Source: Jeotgalibacillus terrae (GTDB taxonomy: Bacteria; Bacillota; Bacilli; Bacillales; Jeotgalibacillaceae). Taken from it: a stretch of DNA of 64,000 nt. A program made the position numbers and the translations under genes. The stretch covers positions 248,001-312,000 of the forward strand of contig NZ_JAFBDK010000001.1 in assembly GCF_016908195.1 (NCBI RefSeq), given 5' to 3'. Under the pieces are notes generated by a model. It did no database searches. It saw only the letters and a list, made by a program, of their open reading frames with translations, and was not told the DNA's origin. This document shows positions 56,657-63,610 of this stretch, piece by piece. Within the stretch, counting starts at the first letter, position 1, and the number at the start of each line of letters is the position of its first letter.

Positions 56657-56896
56657 TTAACCATTGTCTAAGATTGAATGTATTTTCCAATAAGAGTCAT
56701 TCATTAAATTGTTATCTTCCAATGTCATCAAAGCCAATTTAACAGCTTTCTCATATATTTCTAATTTATTCTGAGACTTGTAATACGCATCAACATTTAG
56801 GTTTGCTAATTCCTTGTAATGATTTACTTCTTTCTGTAATCGCTGAACCTCTTCAAATAAATCTACATTAATTTCATCTTGGCTCATTTGCCCCAT
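56657..56896 (-). CDS. Small coiled-coil phage protein
   Basis: A 79-residue protein with VDLFEEVQRLQKEVNHYKELANLN as a likely coiled coil. No family recognised. Its start at 56896 has AAGGAGTG. It lies between the methyltransferase and two small early genes. Confidence 0.65.
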   Translation of the reverse strand: MGQMSQDEINVDLFEEVQRLQKEVNHYKELANLNVDAYYKSQNKLEIYEKAVKLALMTLEDNNLMNDSYWKIHSILDNG

Positions 56897-56943
56897 CCAA
56901 TTTCACTCCTTTTAATTACGACACATCTTGTGTCAGATCCGAT

Positions 56944-57132
56944 TCATTTGTAGCTGGCCCAATCCCACTCTTGCTCACTTCTTTTTTTCTCATCATTACG
57001 ACCTTTGTTGTAACCTGAAATTAAAAGCTTGATATTTTCACCTTCAGTATCTTTCTCAATAAATTTCTGAGCCTCTTCAAATCTAAAGCCCATCCGATCA
57101 ATTAAAAACTTCATTGAGTCATTTGCATTCAT
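56944..57132 (-). CDS. 62-residue early phage protein
   Basis: MNANDSMKFLIDRMGFRFEEAQKFIEKDTEGENIKLLISGYNKGRNDEKK. The MGFRFEEAQKFI segment is repeated in similar short proteins of Bacillus phages, function unknown. The ATG at 57132 overlaps the previous stop (ATGA), which I prefer to the earlier in-frame start at 57174. Confidence 0.65.
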   Translation of the reverse strand: MNANDSMKFLIDRMGFRFEEAQKFIEKDTEGENIKLLISGYNKGRNDEKKRSEQEWDWASYK

Positions 57133-57320
57133 ATCATTACTCGCTCCCTTTGGTGGTTCGGTGCTGCCTTCCACTTAAAGTCAACCAGGTCCCCTTTACG
57201 GTTATACGTCATTGACCCTTTGGAGCGGCAGTCGCTGCACCTATAATCATTTCTTGTATAGTAAGTTCTCTTGATGTCTTTTACTTTTGTCATGTCACAC
57301 TTACAATCAACACACTGCAT
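57129..57320 (-). CDS. 63-residue zinc-finger protein
   Basis: MQCVDCKCDMTKVKDIKRTYYTRNDYRCSDCRSKGSMTYNRKGDLVD. Two pairs, CVDC and CSDC, suggest a zinc ribbon, the second close to a basic tail. It starts directly after the RecU-like stop. Probably a DNA- or protein-binding accessory of replication genes. Confidence 0.7.
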   Translation of the reverse strand: MQCVDCKCDMTKVKDIKRTYYTRNDYRCSDCRSKGSMTYNRKGDLVDFKWKAAPNHQRERVMI

Positions 57321-57839
57321 TTATTTTCTTTCCTCCATTGCTGCAGGAAGCCAATCAATCGTTAACCCGCTCCCTGGCTTTATTAAAATTGCATGATCCC
57401 TGAATATCTGTAGCGGAATGCTTTTAGCTCCACCGGCTACTGCTGCCTGCCAGCGCTCTTTTAGCACATCATGAGGTAATAGATATGTCTCATTCATTGA
57501 AGTGAAGCAGACTATCAGGAAGGCTTTACCGCCTTGATTCTCCCACCGGTCAAAGTATGCTACCTGATGATCGTGAACGTTATGGAGCGGGAAGTTTGTT
57601 TTAATCGCTGTCTCCTTTGCGTCAAAACAAACTGGCAGCTTCCCGATCAATCCGATATAGTCAGGCGCACCTTTCGCTTTATAAAAGCCGCTCATGATCC
57701 GCTGTTGCTCTTTCAACGTCACTGTGACTTCTGGGAACTGTTTGATGATCTCCGCTTTACCTGACTGCTGATATTTGATGTTTGCCATATCGATATAAGT
57801 TTCTAACATCTTGCCCCGCTTACCTTGGCTTGATCTCAT
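57321..57839 (-). CDS. RecU-like Holliday junction resolvase
   Basis: A 172-residue resolvase of the RecU family. APDYIGLIGKLPVCFDAKETAIKTNFPLHNVHDHQVAYFDRW has the active-site Asp and E-x-K-type residues (D..DAKE) in RecU order. It would resolve recombination intermediates during phage replication. The start MRSSQGKRGKMLETYIDMAN at 57839 fits best; the frame opens 17 codons earlier inside the upstream gene. Confidence 0.88.
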   Translation of the reverse strand: MRSSQGKRGKMLETYIDMANIKYQQSGKAEIIKQFPEVTVTLKEQQRIMSGFYKAKGAPDYIGLIGKLPVCFDAKETAIKTNFPLHNVHDHQVAYFDRWENQGGKAFLIVCFTSMNETYLLPHDVLKERWQAAVAGGAKSIPLQIFRDHAILIKPGSGLTIDWLPAAMEERK

Positions 57840-58086
57840 CCTGAGCACCATCCTTTTTAAACAATTCGTAGAGCGGCCATTCTGGATCATTTCGCTTATC
57901 CTTCAAATATTCATTCAGCAAGGTGTTCATCTTCGGTTGATTCTTCGGTAGCATGTACTTATTTAGCTTGCCAACGTGATCTTTCATACGGAGAGTCCGC
58001 TTTTCATTGACCACGAAGTCAATTAAGAGCGCCAGGGCTTTATGCTTTTTTCTGATTGCTCCCTCAAACAGCACACTAATTGGCAT
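57820..58086 (-). CDS. Early phage protein after helicase
   Basis: An 88-residue basic protein, MPISVLFEGAIRKKHKALALLIDFVVNEKRTLRMKDHVGKLNKYMLPKNQP. No family recognised. The ATG at 58086 has AAGG eight bases upstream; it overlaps the helicase end by 11 bases and the resolvase start by 20. Confidence 0.7.
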   Translation of the reverse strand: MPISVLFEGAIRKKHKALALLIDFVVNEKRTLRMKDHVGKLNKYMLPKNQPKMNTLLNEYLKDKRNDPEWPLYELFKKDGAQDEIKPR

Positions 58087-59407
58087 GATCCAACCTTCTT
58101 TCAAGATTCACGAATTTATTCATTTCCTTGATGAATGCCATGCTGACAGTACCCACTGGACCGTTACGCTGTTTCGCAACAATGAACTCAACAATGTTTT
58201 GATTCTCGCTCTCTTTATCGTAGTAATCATCACGGTAAAGAAATGCAATCACATCTGCGTTTTGCTCTACTTCGCCAGAGTCTCTCAGATCACTCATCAT
58301 CGGGCGTTTATCCTGCCTTGATTCCACGCCGCGTGATAGTTGAGACAGCAGCACGATTGAGACATCCAGTTCTTTAGCGATCATCTTTAGGTCCCTTGTG
58401 ATCGAACCAACCTCTGCATTACGATTTGGCTCGCGCTTATCTGACTTCATCAGCTGCAGGTGATCAATCACAACAACCAATTTCCGATCTGGGTGTAATT
58501 TCTTTAGCTGCTTCAGATCCGCCCGTATGTATCCCGGGGTGCAGTGTGAAAGGTCGTGATAATACATATCTTTTTTGCCCAGTTCGCCCATTGCATAAGT
58601 GATCCTGCTCCAATCCTCATCTGCTACATGTCCCGCTCTCAATCTCTGAGCGTCGATTCTTGCTGTAGCTACAAGCTGACGTTCAACCAGGCTTCGGTTT
58701 GTAGTTTCAAGAGAATATACAACCGGAATGGCGTTACTGGCGTTTGTAATCCCTGTGGCGAAGTTAAGTGCCAGGGCTGTTTTCCCCATACTCGGACGAG
58801 CGGCTATGATTGCAAGCTCAGTCGTGTGCAGGCCGTTTAAGATTCTATCGACATCAGCAAAGCCAGTTCTGATCCCTGTTACTTCTTCAAGCTGATTGGA
58901 TCTCTTTTCAATGTCGTCAAATACTTCGACAAGCACTTCTCCAATCGTCCTGCGCTTGTTATCTTCAACAGAATCAATATTGTTCAGCTTATCTGTAATT
59001 GCCATGACCTCTGACAAGTCTCGCTGCTCAGTGGCGATCTGTCTGAGCTTGTCTGATAGGCTGAGTAATTCCCGGTACTGAAACTTTTCGAATACGAGTT
59101 TCTCTTTATATTTCAAACTATCAACGGCTGTTGTAGGTGAAAAGTTCATCAACTTCAGTAGACCTGATATATTGCCTGCATTTTCAAGCTCATTCATTTT
59201 TCTGAGCTGTTCAGCGATCGTTGTTAGTTCAATTGGCTGATTGGCTTCTTTCATGACATTCAATGCTTTGAACATGGTGCGGGTCTTATGCTGATAAAAG
59301 TGGTCTGGCTTAATACTCATTTCATCCAGTAGTTCAGGCTTCTGCATCAGTGCACTGATTATGTCGTATTCTGCTTCCTGGTTAAACGGCTGTTGTAGGT
59401 TATCCAC
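58076..59407 (-). CDS. Replicative DNA helicase, DnaB/G40P-like
   Basis: A 443-residue hexameric helicase. The N-terminal DnaB domain begins QPFNQEAEYDIISALMQKPELLDEM. The RecA-like motor has Walker A ARPSMGKTA (about 208-216), Walker B VVVIDHLQLM, and the QxxxLSRGVESR arginine region. It overlaps the loader gene by eight bases, as in SPP1 genes 39-40. Confidence 0.95.
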   Translation of the reverse strand: MDNLQQPFNQEAEYDIISALMQKPELLDEMSIKPDHFYQHKTRTMFKALNVMKEANQPIELTTIAEQLRKMNELENAGNISGLLKLMNFSPTTAVDSLKYKEKLVFEKFQYRELLSLSDKLRQIATEQRDLSEVMAITDKLNNIDSVEDNKRRTIGEVLVEVFDDIEKRSNQLEEVTGIRTGFADVDRILNGLHTTELAIIAARPSMGKTALALNFATGITNASNAIPVVYSLETTNRSLVERQLVATARIDAQRLRAGHVADEDWSRITYAMGELGKKDMYYHDLSHCTPGYIRADLKQLKKLHPDRKLVVVIDHLQLMKSDKREPNRNAEVGSITRDLKMIAKELDVSIVLLSQLSRGVESRQDKRPMMSDLRDSGEVEQNADVIAFLYRDDYYDKESENQNIVEFIVAKQRNGPVGTVSMAFIKEMNKFVNLERRLDHAN

Positions 59408-59750
59408 GAATACCGAGCTCCTCTCTAATTTTCATGAGCGCTTCAAGCCGGGCCGGATGATTACCTGTAGCAGCCTGTGCACCTTCAGCAATTTTTTGAT
59501 TGATATAGTCTTTTGTTTCGTTAAGCCCGGGCACGTTTAATGTCGCTCCGGAAGGTTTAACCCTGATGTCTGCGATGGTTGGAGGGAATCGGTTATCAAG
59601 CATGTATTCATCAAGTGCCCGTTCAGTTGGTTTAAAGTCCTGATCTTTCAGCAGCCGGTGCCATTGATCAAGTTTTATTTGATCCCAGTTGAATGATGGA
59701 TATACACTGGCGATTGATTCAAAGATTTGTAATACCTCTCGTTTAGTCAT
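59400..59750 (-). CDS. Helicase loader/inhibitor, G39P-like
   Basis: A 116-residue protein. REVLQIFESIASVYPSFNWDQIKLDQWHRLLKDQDF and NRFPPTIADI match the SPP1 G39P family, which delivers G40P helicase to the origin-bound initiator. The C-terminal half is disordered-looking, as in G39P. It overlaps the initiator gene by eight bases. Confidence 0.88.
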   Translation of the reverse strand: MTKREVLQIFESIASVYPSFNWDQIKLDQWHRLLKDQDFKPTERALDEYMLDNRFPPTIADIRVKPSGATLNVPGLNETKDYINQKIAEGAQAATGNHPARLEALMKIREELGIRG

Positions 59751-60543
59751 CGAGATTCAAGTCCTCCTCTCCTGGCCTTTTTGTTTGATGTGTCTTTGCA
59801 CCATTATTGGAGCGGCTGTTTTTAAACTCGACATCCAGCGCCTGAACATCTTCAATCGTCCGAACGTTTCTAACCGACCACTCAAGCAGTATGCTTTTGA
59901 TATAGCCCCATGAGCGTTTGTTTGCTTCAAGTGCCTTCTTTATGGCTTCAATCACCAGTTGCGGGGACAAGTCATCAATCCAGTTCAAAATATCGGTCAT
60001 TAAGTAAGGTGATGCCGGACCAATGTTTTGTTCGTAGAACCGAATTGGGTTTTGATCTTCATGTTTTGGTTTTTGGTTTTCAGGGTTTTCTTTTTCAGGC
60101 TCAGCCTGCTCATTATTATTATTAAAATCTAATGAAGTAATCTTATGGTTATTGTGAGTGTCAATTTGACCCGTGGAGAGGTCATTTTGACCTGTCGAGG
60201 GGTCATTTTGGTCTCTCGTCAGATCATTCAACTTTTGATAATCGATGCGGTACCATTTGGTCTTATCAATCTTGATTTTGTTATAGTGATCTGCGGTGAT
60301 CAGCACACCTTTATTTTCAAGGTTCTTGATGACTCTTTTCACCGTACTGGCAGACCAAAACGGAAACTCTTTGTGCCACTGATCAATTTTTTTATACACC
60401 CACTTATGACCGTCCCGCTCATTGTTGCTGTGCTGTAGCCAGTAGTGGAGCTGCTGCGTGAATATCGCCTCGTTAAGGCCGAGCTTCACCGCAAGGGTAG
60501 GAAGCACCTGAAGAGGTGCCTCATAGATTAAAAGTTTTGACAT
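59743..60543 (-). CDS. Replication initiator with winged helix and DnaD-like domain
   Basis: A 266-residue origin-binding protein. The N-terminal winged-helix region (1-100) runs LGLNEAIFTQQLHYWLQHSNNERDGHKWVYKKIDQWHKEFPFWSASTVKRVIKNLENKGVL. A linker with two near-copies of NDLSTGQ is encoded by DNA iterons, and a DnaD-type C-terminal domain is at about 165-235 (NIGPASPYLMTDILNWID..WGYIKSIL). Equivalent to G38P-type initiators in function and order, with a different fold combination. Confidence 0.9.
   Translation of the reverse strand: MSKLLIYEAPLQVLPTLAVKLGLNEAIFTQQLHYWLQHSNNERDGHKWVYKKIDQWHKEFPFWSASTVKRVIKNLENKGVLITADHYNKIKIDKTKWYRIDYQKLNDLTRDQNDPSTGQNDLSTGQIDTHNNHKITSLDFNNNNEQAEPEKENPENQKPKHEDQNPIRFYEQNIGPASPYLMTDILNWIDDLSPQLVIEAIKKALEANKRSWGYIKSILLEWSVRNVRTIEDVQALDVEFKNSRSNNGAKTHQTKRPGEEDLNLDD
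60160..60222. repeat. Three 21-bp iterons, probable phage origin
   Basis: Three tandem 21-base units, beginning at 60160, 60181 and 60202, each start GTCA-TTTGAC or GTCATTTTG and continue into CTGTCGAGG-like sequence. The core GGTCATTTTGACC is palindromic. The repeats are in frame within the initiator gene, where lambda O, SPP1 gene 38 and many lactococcal phages carry their origin. Confidence 0.8.
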
Positions 60544-60558
60544 GTTGAATCCCCCTGT

Positions 60559-61326
60559 TTACTCTATAGCGCTCTGCTGAAGAAATTTATTGATAAAATA
60601 CTGCTGACCTTTGCCAGTTACTTTTGTGGTTTTATTAATCGTCACATGGCCGTCAGAGTGCGTGACCGCTGTCTCTTTGATGCGGAACAATCCGAGATCC
60701 ATCGCTTTTTGTGTTGGGCTATTGAAATTAGCACCGCGTTTCTTGATCAGATAACCTTGATCTCGTAGCAGGCTGAACAGTCTATTTTGCCCTGTATCGA
60801 ATCCATTTTGCTTTAGCAGCTTAGCCAGGTCTCCGATCAGAATGCTGCCATTTGAAGCGCTGACTGCATCAGCAAATAATCCTTTTGGTTGTAGCACAGC
60901 AATTTTTTCGTTCTGCTCTCTGACTGTTTTTAATGTCGACTTAAACATTAACTGCGTCTGTTCATCCGCATGCGGTAGATAGGTCTGGATAAACATATCT
61001 TCATTCGATACGTACCCGCCGGTCTTACGAATTGAAGGCAGCACTTCAGATGTTATCCATTTTCTGAAACGTTTAGCTGATGGCTTACGGCTCTCAAGAA
61101 TCACGTCATAAAGACCATCTTCATTTACAAACACTGCCTCTTGAGTCCCACCAGCTGTTTGAAGGGGGTGATTTAAAATCACGTCCTTCTCTAAGCGCCT
61201 TTTGACACCTGCAACCTGACCAAGACCGAGAATCTCACACAAGTCTTTCAGTACAAAATAAGGTTCACCTTGGCGATCCATCACCCGAACTCGTTGATCC
61301 TCAAAAAGCTTTGTTATCTGATTCAT
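60559..61326 (-). CDS. Phage antirepressor (BRO-N and KilAC)
   Basis: A 255-residue two-domain protein. The N-terminal BRO domain (1-105) includes YFVLKDLCEILGL..VAGVKRRLEKD and FVNEDGLYDVILESRKPSAKRFRKWITSEVLPSIRKTGGY. The C-terminal KilAC domain (about 140-250) includes IGDLAKLLKQNGFDTGQNRLFSLLRDQGYLIKKRG. Such proteins counter the CI-like repressor during induction. ATG follows GGGAGG. Confidence 0.93.
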   Translation of the reverse strand: MNQITKLFEDQRVRVMDRQGEPYFVLKDLCEILGLGQVAGVKRRLEKDVILNHPLQTAGGTQEAVFVNEDGLYDVILESRKPSAKRFRKWITSEVLPSIRKTGGYVSNEDMFIQTYLPHADEQTQLMFKSTLKTVREQNEKIAVLQPKGLFADAVSASNGSILIGDLAKLLKQNGFDTGQNRLFSLLRDQGYLIKKRGANFNSPTQKAMDLGLFRIKETAVTHSDGHVTINKTTKVTGKGQQYFINKFLQQSAIE

Positions 61327-61350
61327 CTATCTGACCTCCCGATAAAGTAG

Positions 61351-61379
61351 TTGTCAAAAAGCAGGGTTTCTGATAGCAT
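61351..61379 (+). promoter_or_regulatory. Candidate plus-strand promoter
   Basis: TTGTCA and TAGCAT with a 17-base spacer point rightward, against the early operon. Only a short transcript ending at 61449 could be made from it. Confidence 0.5.
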
Positions 61380-61410
61380 GAACTCAAATATGTTTTGACT
61401 ATCGAAACCC
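61364..61410 (-). terminator. Hairpin and T-run before the antirepressor gene
   Basis: On minus, GGGTTTCGATAG pairs with CTATC-A-GAAACCC across a 22-base loop, then TGCTTTTT follows. It may partly terminate early transcription before the antirepressor gene, giving control of that gene by readthrough. Confidence 0.55.
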
Positions 61411-61449
61411 CCAGAGCTCATCAGTTCCCGCTGATGAGCTCATTTTTTA
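61386..61449 (+). ncRNA. Candidate small RNA, about 64 nt
   Basis: A promoter at 61351-61379 and a strong terminator (GAGCTCATCAG/CTGATGAGCTC, loop TTCCCG, then ATTTTTT at 61442-61448) bracket about 64 bases without a gene. The RNA would be antisense to the leader upstream of the antirepressor gene and to the last bases of the small gene at 61440-61532. No homology known to me. Confidence 0.45.
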
Positions 61450-61532
61450 TTCTTTGCTGTAATGATCAGCCGCTCCTTCAAGCTGGCCCGGTCCCAATAC
61501 CTCTGATTAAATAGTCTTTTAATCAACTTCAT
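61440..61532 (-). CDS. 30-residue basic microprotein
   Basis: MKLIKRLFNQRYWDRASLKE, then RLIITAKNKK. Its ATG overlaps the stop of the gene before it (ATGA) and GGAGGTCAAAGGTAA lies upstream. Very small and basic; translation is likely from the ribosome binding site but unproven. Confidence 0.5.
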   Translation of the reverse strand: MKLIKRLFNQRYWDRASLKERLIITAKNKK

Positions 61533-61773
61533 TTACCTTTGACCTCCTGACCAGCTGTATGCCACATCCCACAGAGACCAATCGTGACGATACTGATTGC
61601 CGATCCCAGGAGGATAAATTCAAGTCCACCCATTTCGTTTCACTCCAATCTATTTTTCTAGCAGCAAAAGAGAGGATCACAAACTGCTCATAATTCAGTG
61701 GTCCACTGGTTATCTCATCCTCTCCGCTCTCACGTCTCCATCTGAGAAACTCAATATAATCTTGAACTGTCAT
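61519..61773 (-). CDS. Early phage protein of 84 residues or less
   Basis: MTVQDYIEFLRWRRESGEDEITSGPLNYEQFVILSFAARKIDWSE is the convincing part. The stretch after it reads through the same DNA as the 34-residue gene in another frame. ATG at 61773 overlaps the previous stop (ATGA) and follows AGGTTAAAG. Function unknown. The tail may be a by-product of overlap. Confidence 0.55.
   Translation of the reverse strand: MTVQDYIEFLRWRRESGEDEITSGPLNYEQFVILSFAARKIDWSETKWVDLNLSSWDRQSVSSRLVSVGCGIQLVRRSKVNEVD
61529..61633 (-). CDS. 34-residue single-pass membrane microprotein
   Basis: MGGLEFILLGSAISIVTIGL continues CGMWHTAGQEVKGK: one hydrophobic helix at about 5-24. GGAGTGA lies about nine bases before the ATG. 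It is nested in another frame within the 3' half of the 83-residue gene and coupled to the microgene that follows. Confidence 0.5.
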   Translation of the reverse strand: MGGLEFILLGSAISIVTIGLCGMWHTAGQEVKGK

Positions 61774-61958
61774 TTCTTTAACCTGAAATAAGAAGCGTGT
61801 TGGAAAACAAATGCTGAGTGAATATACGGTTCGATTGTGACCCACTCACCATTTGATAAAAACTGAACTTCTTTTCCATCTGCATATTCAGCTGCAGCTG
61901 TTCTTCGATCAACTTTTTTATAATCATGATTTTGATCTTTCGGAAACCCAATTGTCAT
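61770..61958 (-). CDS. 62-residue early phage protein
   Basis: MTIGFPKDQNHDYKKVDRRTAAAEYADGKEVQFLSNGEWVTIEPYIHSAF. The VQFLSNGEWVTIEP segment suggests a small beta fold. AGGAGGAAGT precedes the ATG. No family recognised. Confidence 0.65.
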   Translation of the reverse strand: MTIGFPKDQNHDYKKVDRRTAAAEYADGKEVQFLSNGEWVTIEPYIHSAFVFQHASYFRLKK

Positions 61959-62014
61959 ACTTCCTCCTATCTCCCCTAAACTTTGCTATTCTTAGTAAGA
62001 AAGGGGGTGTAAAA

Positions 62015-62185
62015 ATGAATACAAAACTAGACAAAATAGAACAAGAAGTATTAAAAGAATTTAAAGAAAAATTCAGTAAAGATGATGATGGCATCTCTGA
62101 TCTTCTAATTCAGATGTCAACTCTTTCAGCGAAAGTTACAAAAAGCTTTTTAGAAAAATACGAACGTGAGCAACAGGATCAATAA
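62015..62185 (+). CDS. 56-residue helical protein on the opposite strand
   Basis: MNTKLDKIEQEVLKEFKEKFSKDDDGISDLLIQMSTLSAKVTKSFLEKYEREQQDQ, with AAGGGGGTG before the ATG and an extended -10 (TGCTATTCT) upstream. It is the only plus-strand gene inside the early minus-strand cluster and ends convergently, overlapping the next gene's 3' end by seven bases. Role unknown. Confidence 0.65.
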   Translation: MNTKLDKIEQEVLKEFKEKFSKDDDGISDLLIQMSTLSAKVTKSFLEKYEREQQDQ

Positions 62186-62517
62186 TTTTTTTCATCAATA
62201 CCTTTTAAAGATTGTTCAAGTTTTGATGCGAATTCTTTAATTAGGGTCGTCGTTCCAGCGGCGACCTGTTTTTCTGTTTCTGGAGCTGTATGTTTTATTT
62301 CAACCTGAAGTGCTTTTTCTCGAACCACTTCAACAGCAGACTCAATAATGAATGTTGCAACTTCACCATTCATTTTCCAGCGATATTCTTTTAACTTTTT
62401 AATCGCTTCTTGATATGTGTCACTATCCTGCAAAGCAGCATCCGCTAAATCAGAAATTGCTTTTTTTGTTGTTTCTCCTGCCTGATGAAAGTTTTCCTCA
62501 AGTGCTGACATTTTCAT
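62179..62517 (-). CDS. Early phage protein, helical
   Basis: A 112-residue mainly helical protein, MKMSALEENFHQAGETTKKAISDLADAALQDSDTYQEAIKKLKEYRWKMNGEVATFIIE. No domain recognised. The start overlaps the previous stop (ATGA). Confidence 0.65.
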   Translation of the reverse strand: MKMSALEENFHQAGETTKKAISDLADAALQDSDTYQEAIKKLKEYRWKMNGEVATFIIESAVEVVREKALQVEIKHTAPETEKQVAAGTTTLIKEFASKLEQSLKGIDEKNY

Positions 62518-62876
62518 TTAAAGACCTCCAATTTTTTAGTTAGTCTGTAGTGATCCACAACTCTAATAAGATCTTTTTTCATTTCGTTTAATACTTCAGG
62601 ATCGTACATACCTAAATTACTTATGTGTACTCTTTCGTTAAGTAGAGCAACTCTGAAAAACTCATAGAAGTGTTGGTGACTTGGAACTCTAATGTTTTGG
62701 TGATACCTATGATGAATCTCAGCTCTAAGAGATTTACTGAAATCAAGAAAAACCTCTGAAGATCTATCAAGCTGTGTTTTTTCTTTTTCCAGATCAGACA
62801 TAATATCTTTCTTTAGATCCTGTATAAACTTTTCATACTGCGAGTCATTCGCGAACTTAAGAATGATATCCCCCAT
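62514..62876 (-). CDS. Early phage protein
   Basis: A 120-residue protein. The N-terminal MGDIILKFANDSQYEKFIQDLKKDIMSDLEKEKTQ is helical and charged; the C-terminal half has YHQNIRVPSHQHFYEFFRVALLNERV. No family recognised. It overlaps the excisionase-like gene by 20 bases. Confidence 0.65.
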   Translation of the reverse strand: MGDIILKFANDSQYEKFIQDLKKDIMSDLEKEKTQLDRSSEVFLDFSKSLRAEIHHRYHQNIRVPSHQHFYEFFRVALLNERVHISNLGMYDPEVLNEMKKDLIRVVDHYRLTKKLEVFK

Positions 62877-63126
62877 TGTTGGCCTCCTCTTTTAATTCAG
62901 TGACGTTGTTTAGATCAGTGAAGTCTTTACCGTTATTTCTTCTCAAAAAATCTTCCAGCTCGTAACAGGTTACCTTTAACCGCCCTAGCTTGAGAGCGGT
63001 TAAATGTCCGGCTTTGATCAACTCATATACTGTGTTTTTATTCGTTTTAAAGAGTTTAGCTACATCAGCAATGTCATAGAGTTGCGGAATGGTTCCTGAT
63101 GTTTGAAATTCATATTGCTGATTCAA
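62857..63126 (-). CDS. Excisionase-type HTH protein
   Basis: An 89-residue DNA-binding protein. QLYDIADVAKLFKTNKNTVYELIKAGHLTALKLGRLKVTCYELEDFLRRN is the HTH_17/excisionase pattern used by phage and plasmid regulators. The start is TTG at 63126 with AAAGGAGG ten bases upstream; the frame opens 13 codons earlier without a site. Without an adjacent integrase it may be an early regulator rather than a true Xis. Confidence 0.82.
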   Translation of the reverse strand: MNQQYEFQTSGTIPQLYDIADVAKLFKTNKNTVYELIKAGHLTALKLGRLKVTCYELEDFLRRNNGKDFTDLNNVTELKEEANNGGYHS

Positions 63127-63161
63127 AATTATTACACCTCCTTTGATTGGTTCTGAGTGAA

Positions 63162-63431
63162 TCACCCAGAACCGGCTTTAGTTGACTCTTCAAGTTTCAT
63201 AAATGAAACTTTATTGTCAACAAAATAGGCATCAGAACTGATATCAAGCTTCAAACAAATTTTTCTGATTTCCGTTCCAGAAAAATCAGGACCCCATCCA
63301 TTTAACTTTTTATTAAGATAAACACGGTCAATACCAACCATTGAAGCTAATTCAGTTTGCGTGATGCCAATATCTTTTAGATAGAGTTTCAACTTACTGT
63401 AAGGTTCATGATGTCGCTTTTTTGTATCCAA
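63162..63431 (-). CDS. Cro-like XRE-family regulator
   Basis: An 89-residue protein with HTH at KLYLKDIGITQTELASMVGIDRVYLNKKLNGWGPDFSGTEIRKICLKLDIS. First gene of the lytic transcript, as expected for Cro. TTG start at 63431, AGGAGG ten bases upstream. One operator-like palindrome lies within its coding sequence (63194-63209). Confidence 0.85.
   Translation of the reverse strand: MDTKKRHHEPYSKLKLYLKDIGITQTELASMVGIDRVYLNKKLNGWGPDFSGTEIRKICLKLDISSDAYFVDNKVSFMKLEESTKAGSG
63194..63209. promoter_or_regulatory. Operator-like palindrome inside the Cro-like gene
   Basis: GTTTCATAAATGAAAC, identical in both arms to the palindrome at 63456-63471 except for the central dinucleotide. A repressor bound here would act as a roadblock to the lytic transcript. 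Confidence 0.65.
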
Positions 63432-63455
63432 GCACCATTCACCTCCTCTCAGAAG

Positions 63456-63471
63456 GTTTCATATATGAAAC
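63456..63471. promoter_or_regulatory. Operator palindrome in the lytic leader
   Basis: Perfect 16-base palindrome GTTTCATATATGAAAC, about 15 bases downstream of the lytic promoter's -10, in the 5' leader of the Cro-like gene. Confidence 0.75.
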
Positions 63472-63481
63472 TCTTAAAGGT

Positions 63482-63511
63482 AGATTACCACCGCGAAGTT
63501 TCATAGTCAAC
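63482..63511 (-). promoter_or_regulatory. Lytic promoter with operator over its -35
   Basis: TTGACT and TAATCT on minus with a 17-base spacer. The -35 lies inside GTTTCATAGTCAAC (63498-63511), a related operator with the same GTTTCAT half-site. Confidence 0.65.
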
Positions 63512-63540
63512 TACTTTTGTGTACAAATTTTATTTGTTTG

Positions 63541-63569
63541 TTGTCAAATAAGAAACTTTTGTTTATAAT
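63541..63569 (+). promoter_or_regulatory. Repressor promoter
   Basis: TTGTCA and a perfect TATAAT with a 17-base spacer. The -35 and spacer overlap GTCAAATAAGAAAC (63543-63556), which shares the GTTTC half-site in reverse, allowing autoregulation. Confidence 0.8.
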
Positions 63570-63610
63570 CTTTATAACAGGAATCGAATTTCCTTAAGGA
63601 GGAAAAACAA

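Noticed and set aside
58076-59407. Host dnaC rather than a phage helicase
   Set aside because: It is embedded in and overlaps phage loader and early genes, with SPP1-like order.
61440-61450. Terminator hairpin at 61414-61441 as the end of the minus-strand microgene transcript
   Set aside because: Its T-run is on the plus strand; on minus the exit is GGGGGTTTCG, so it serves a plus-strand RNA.
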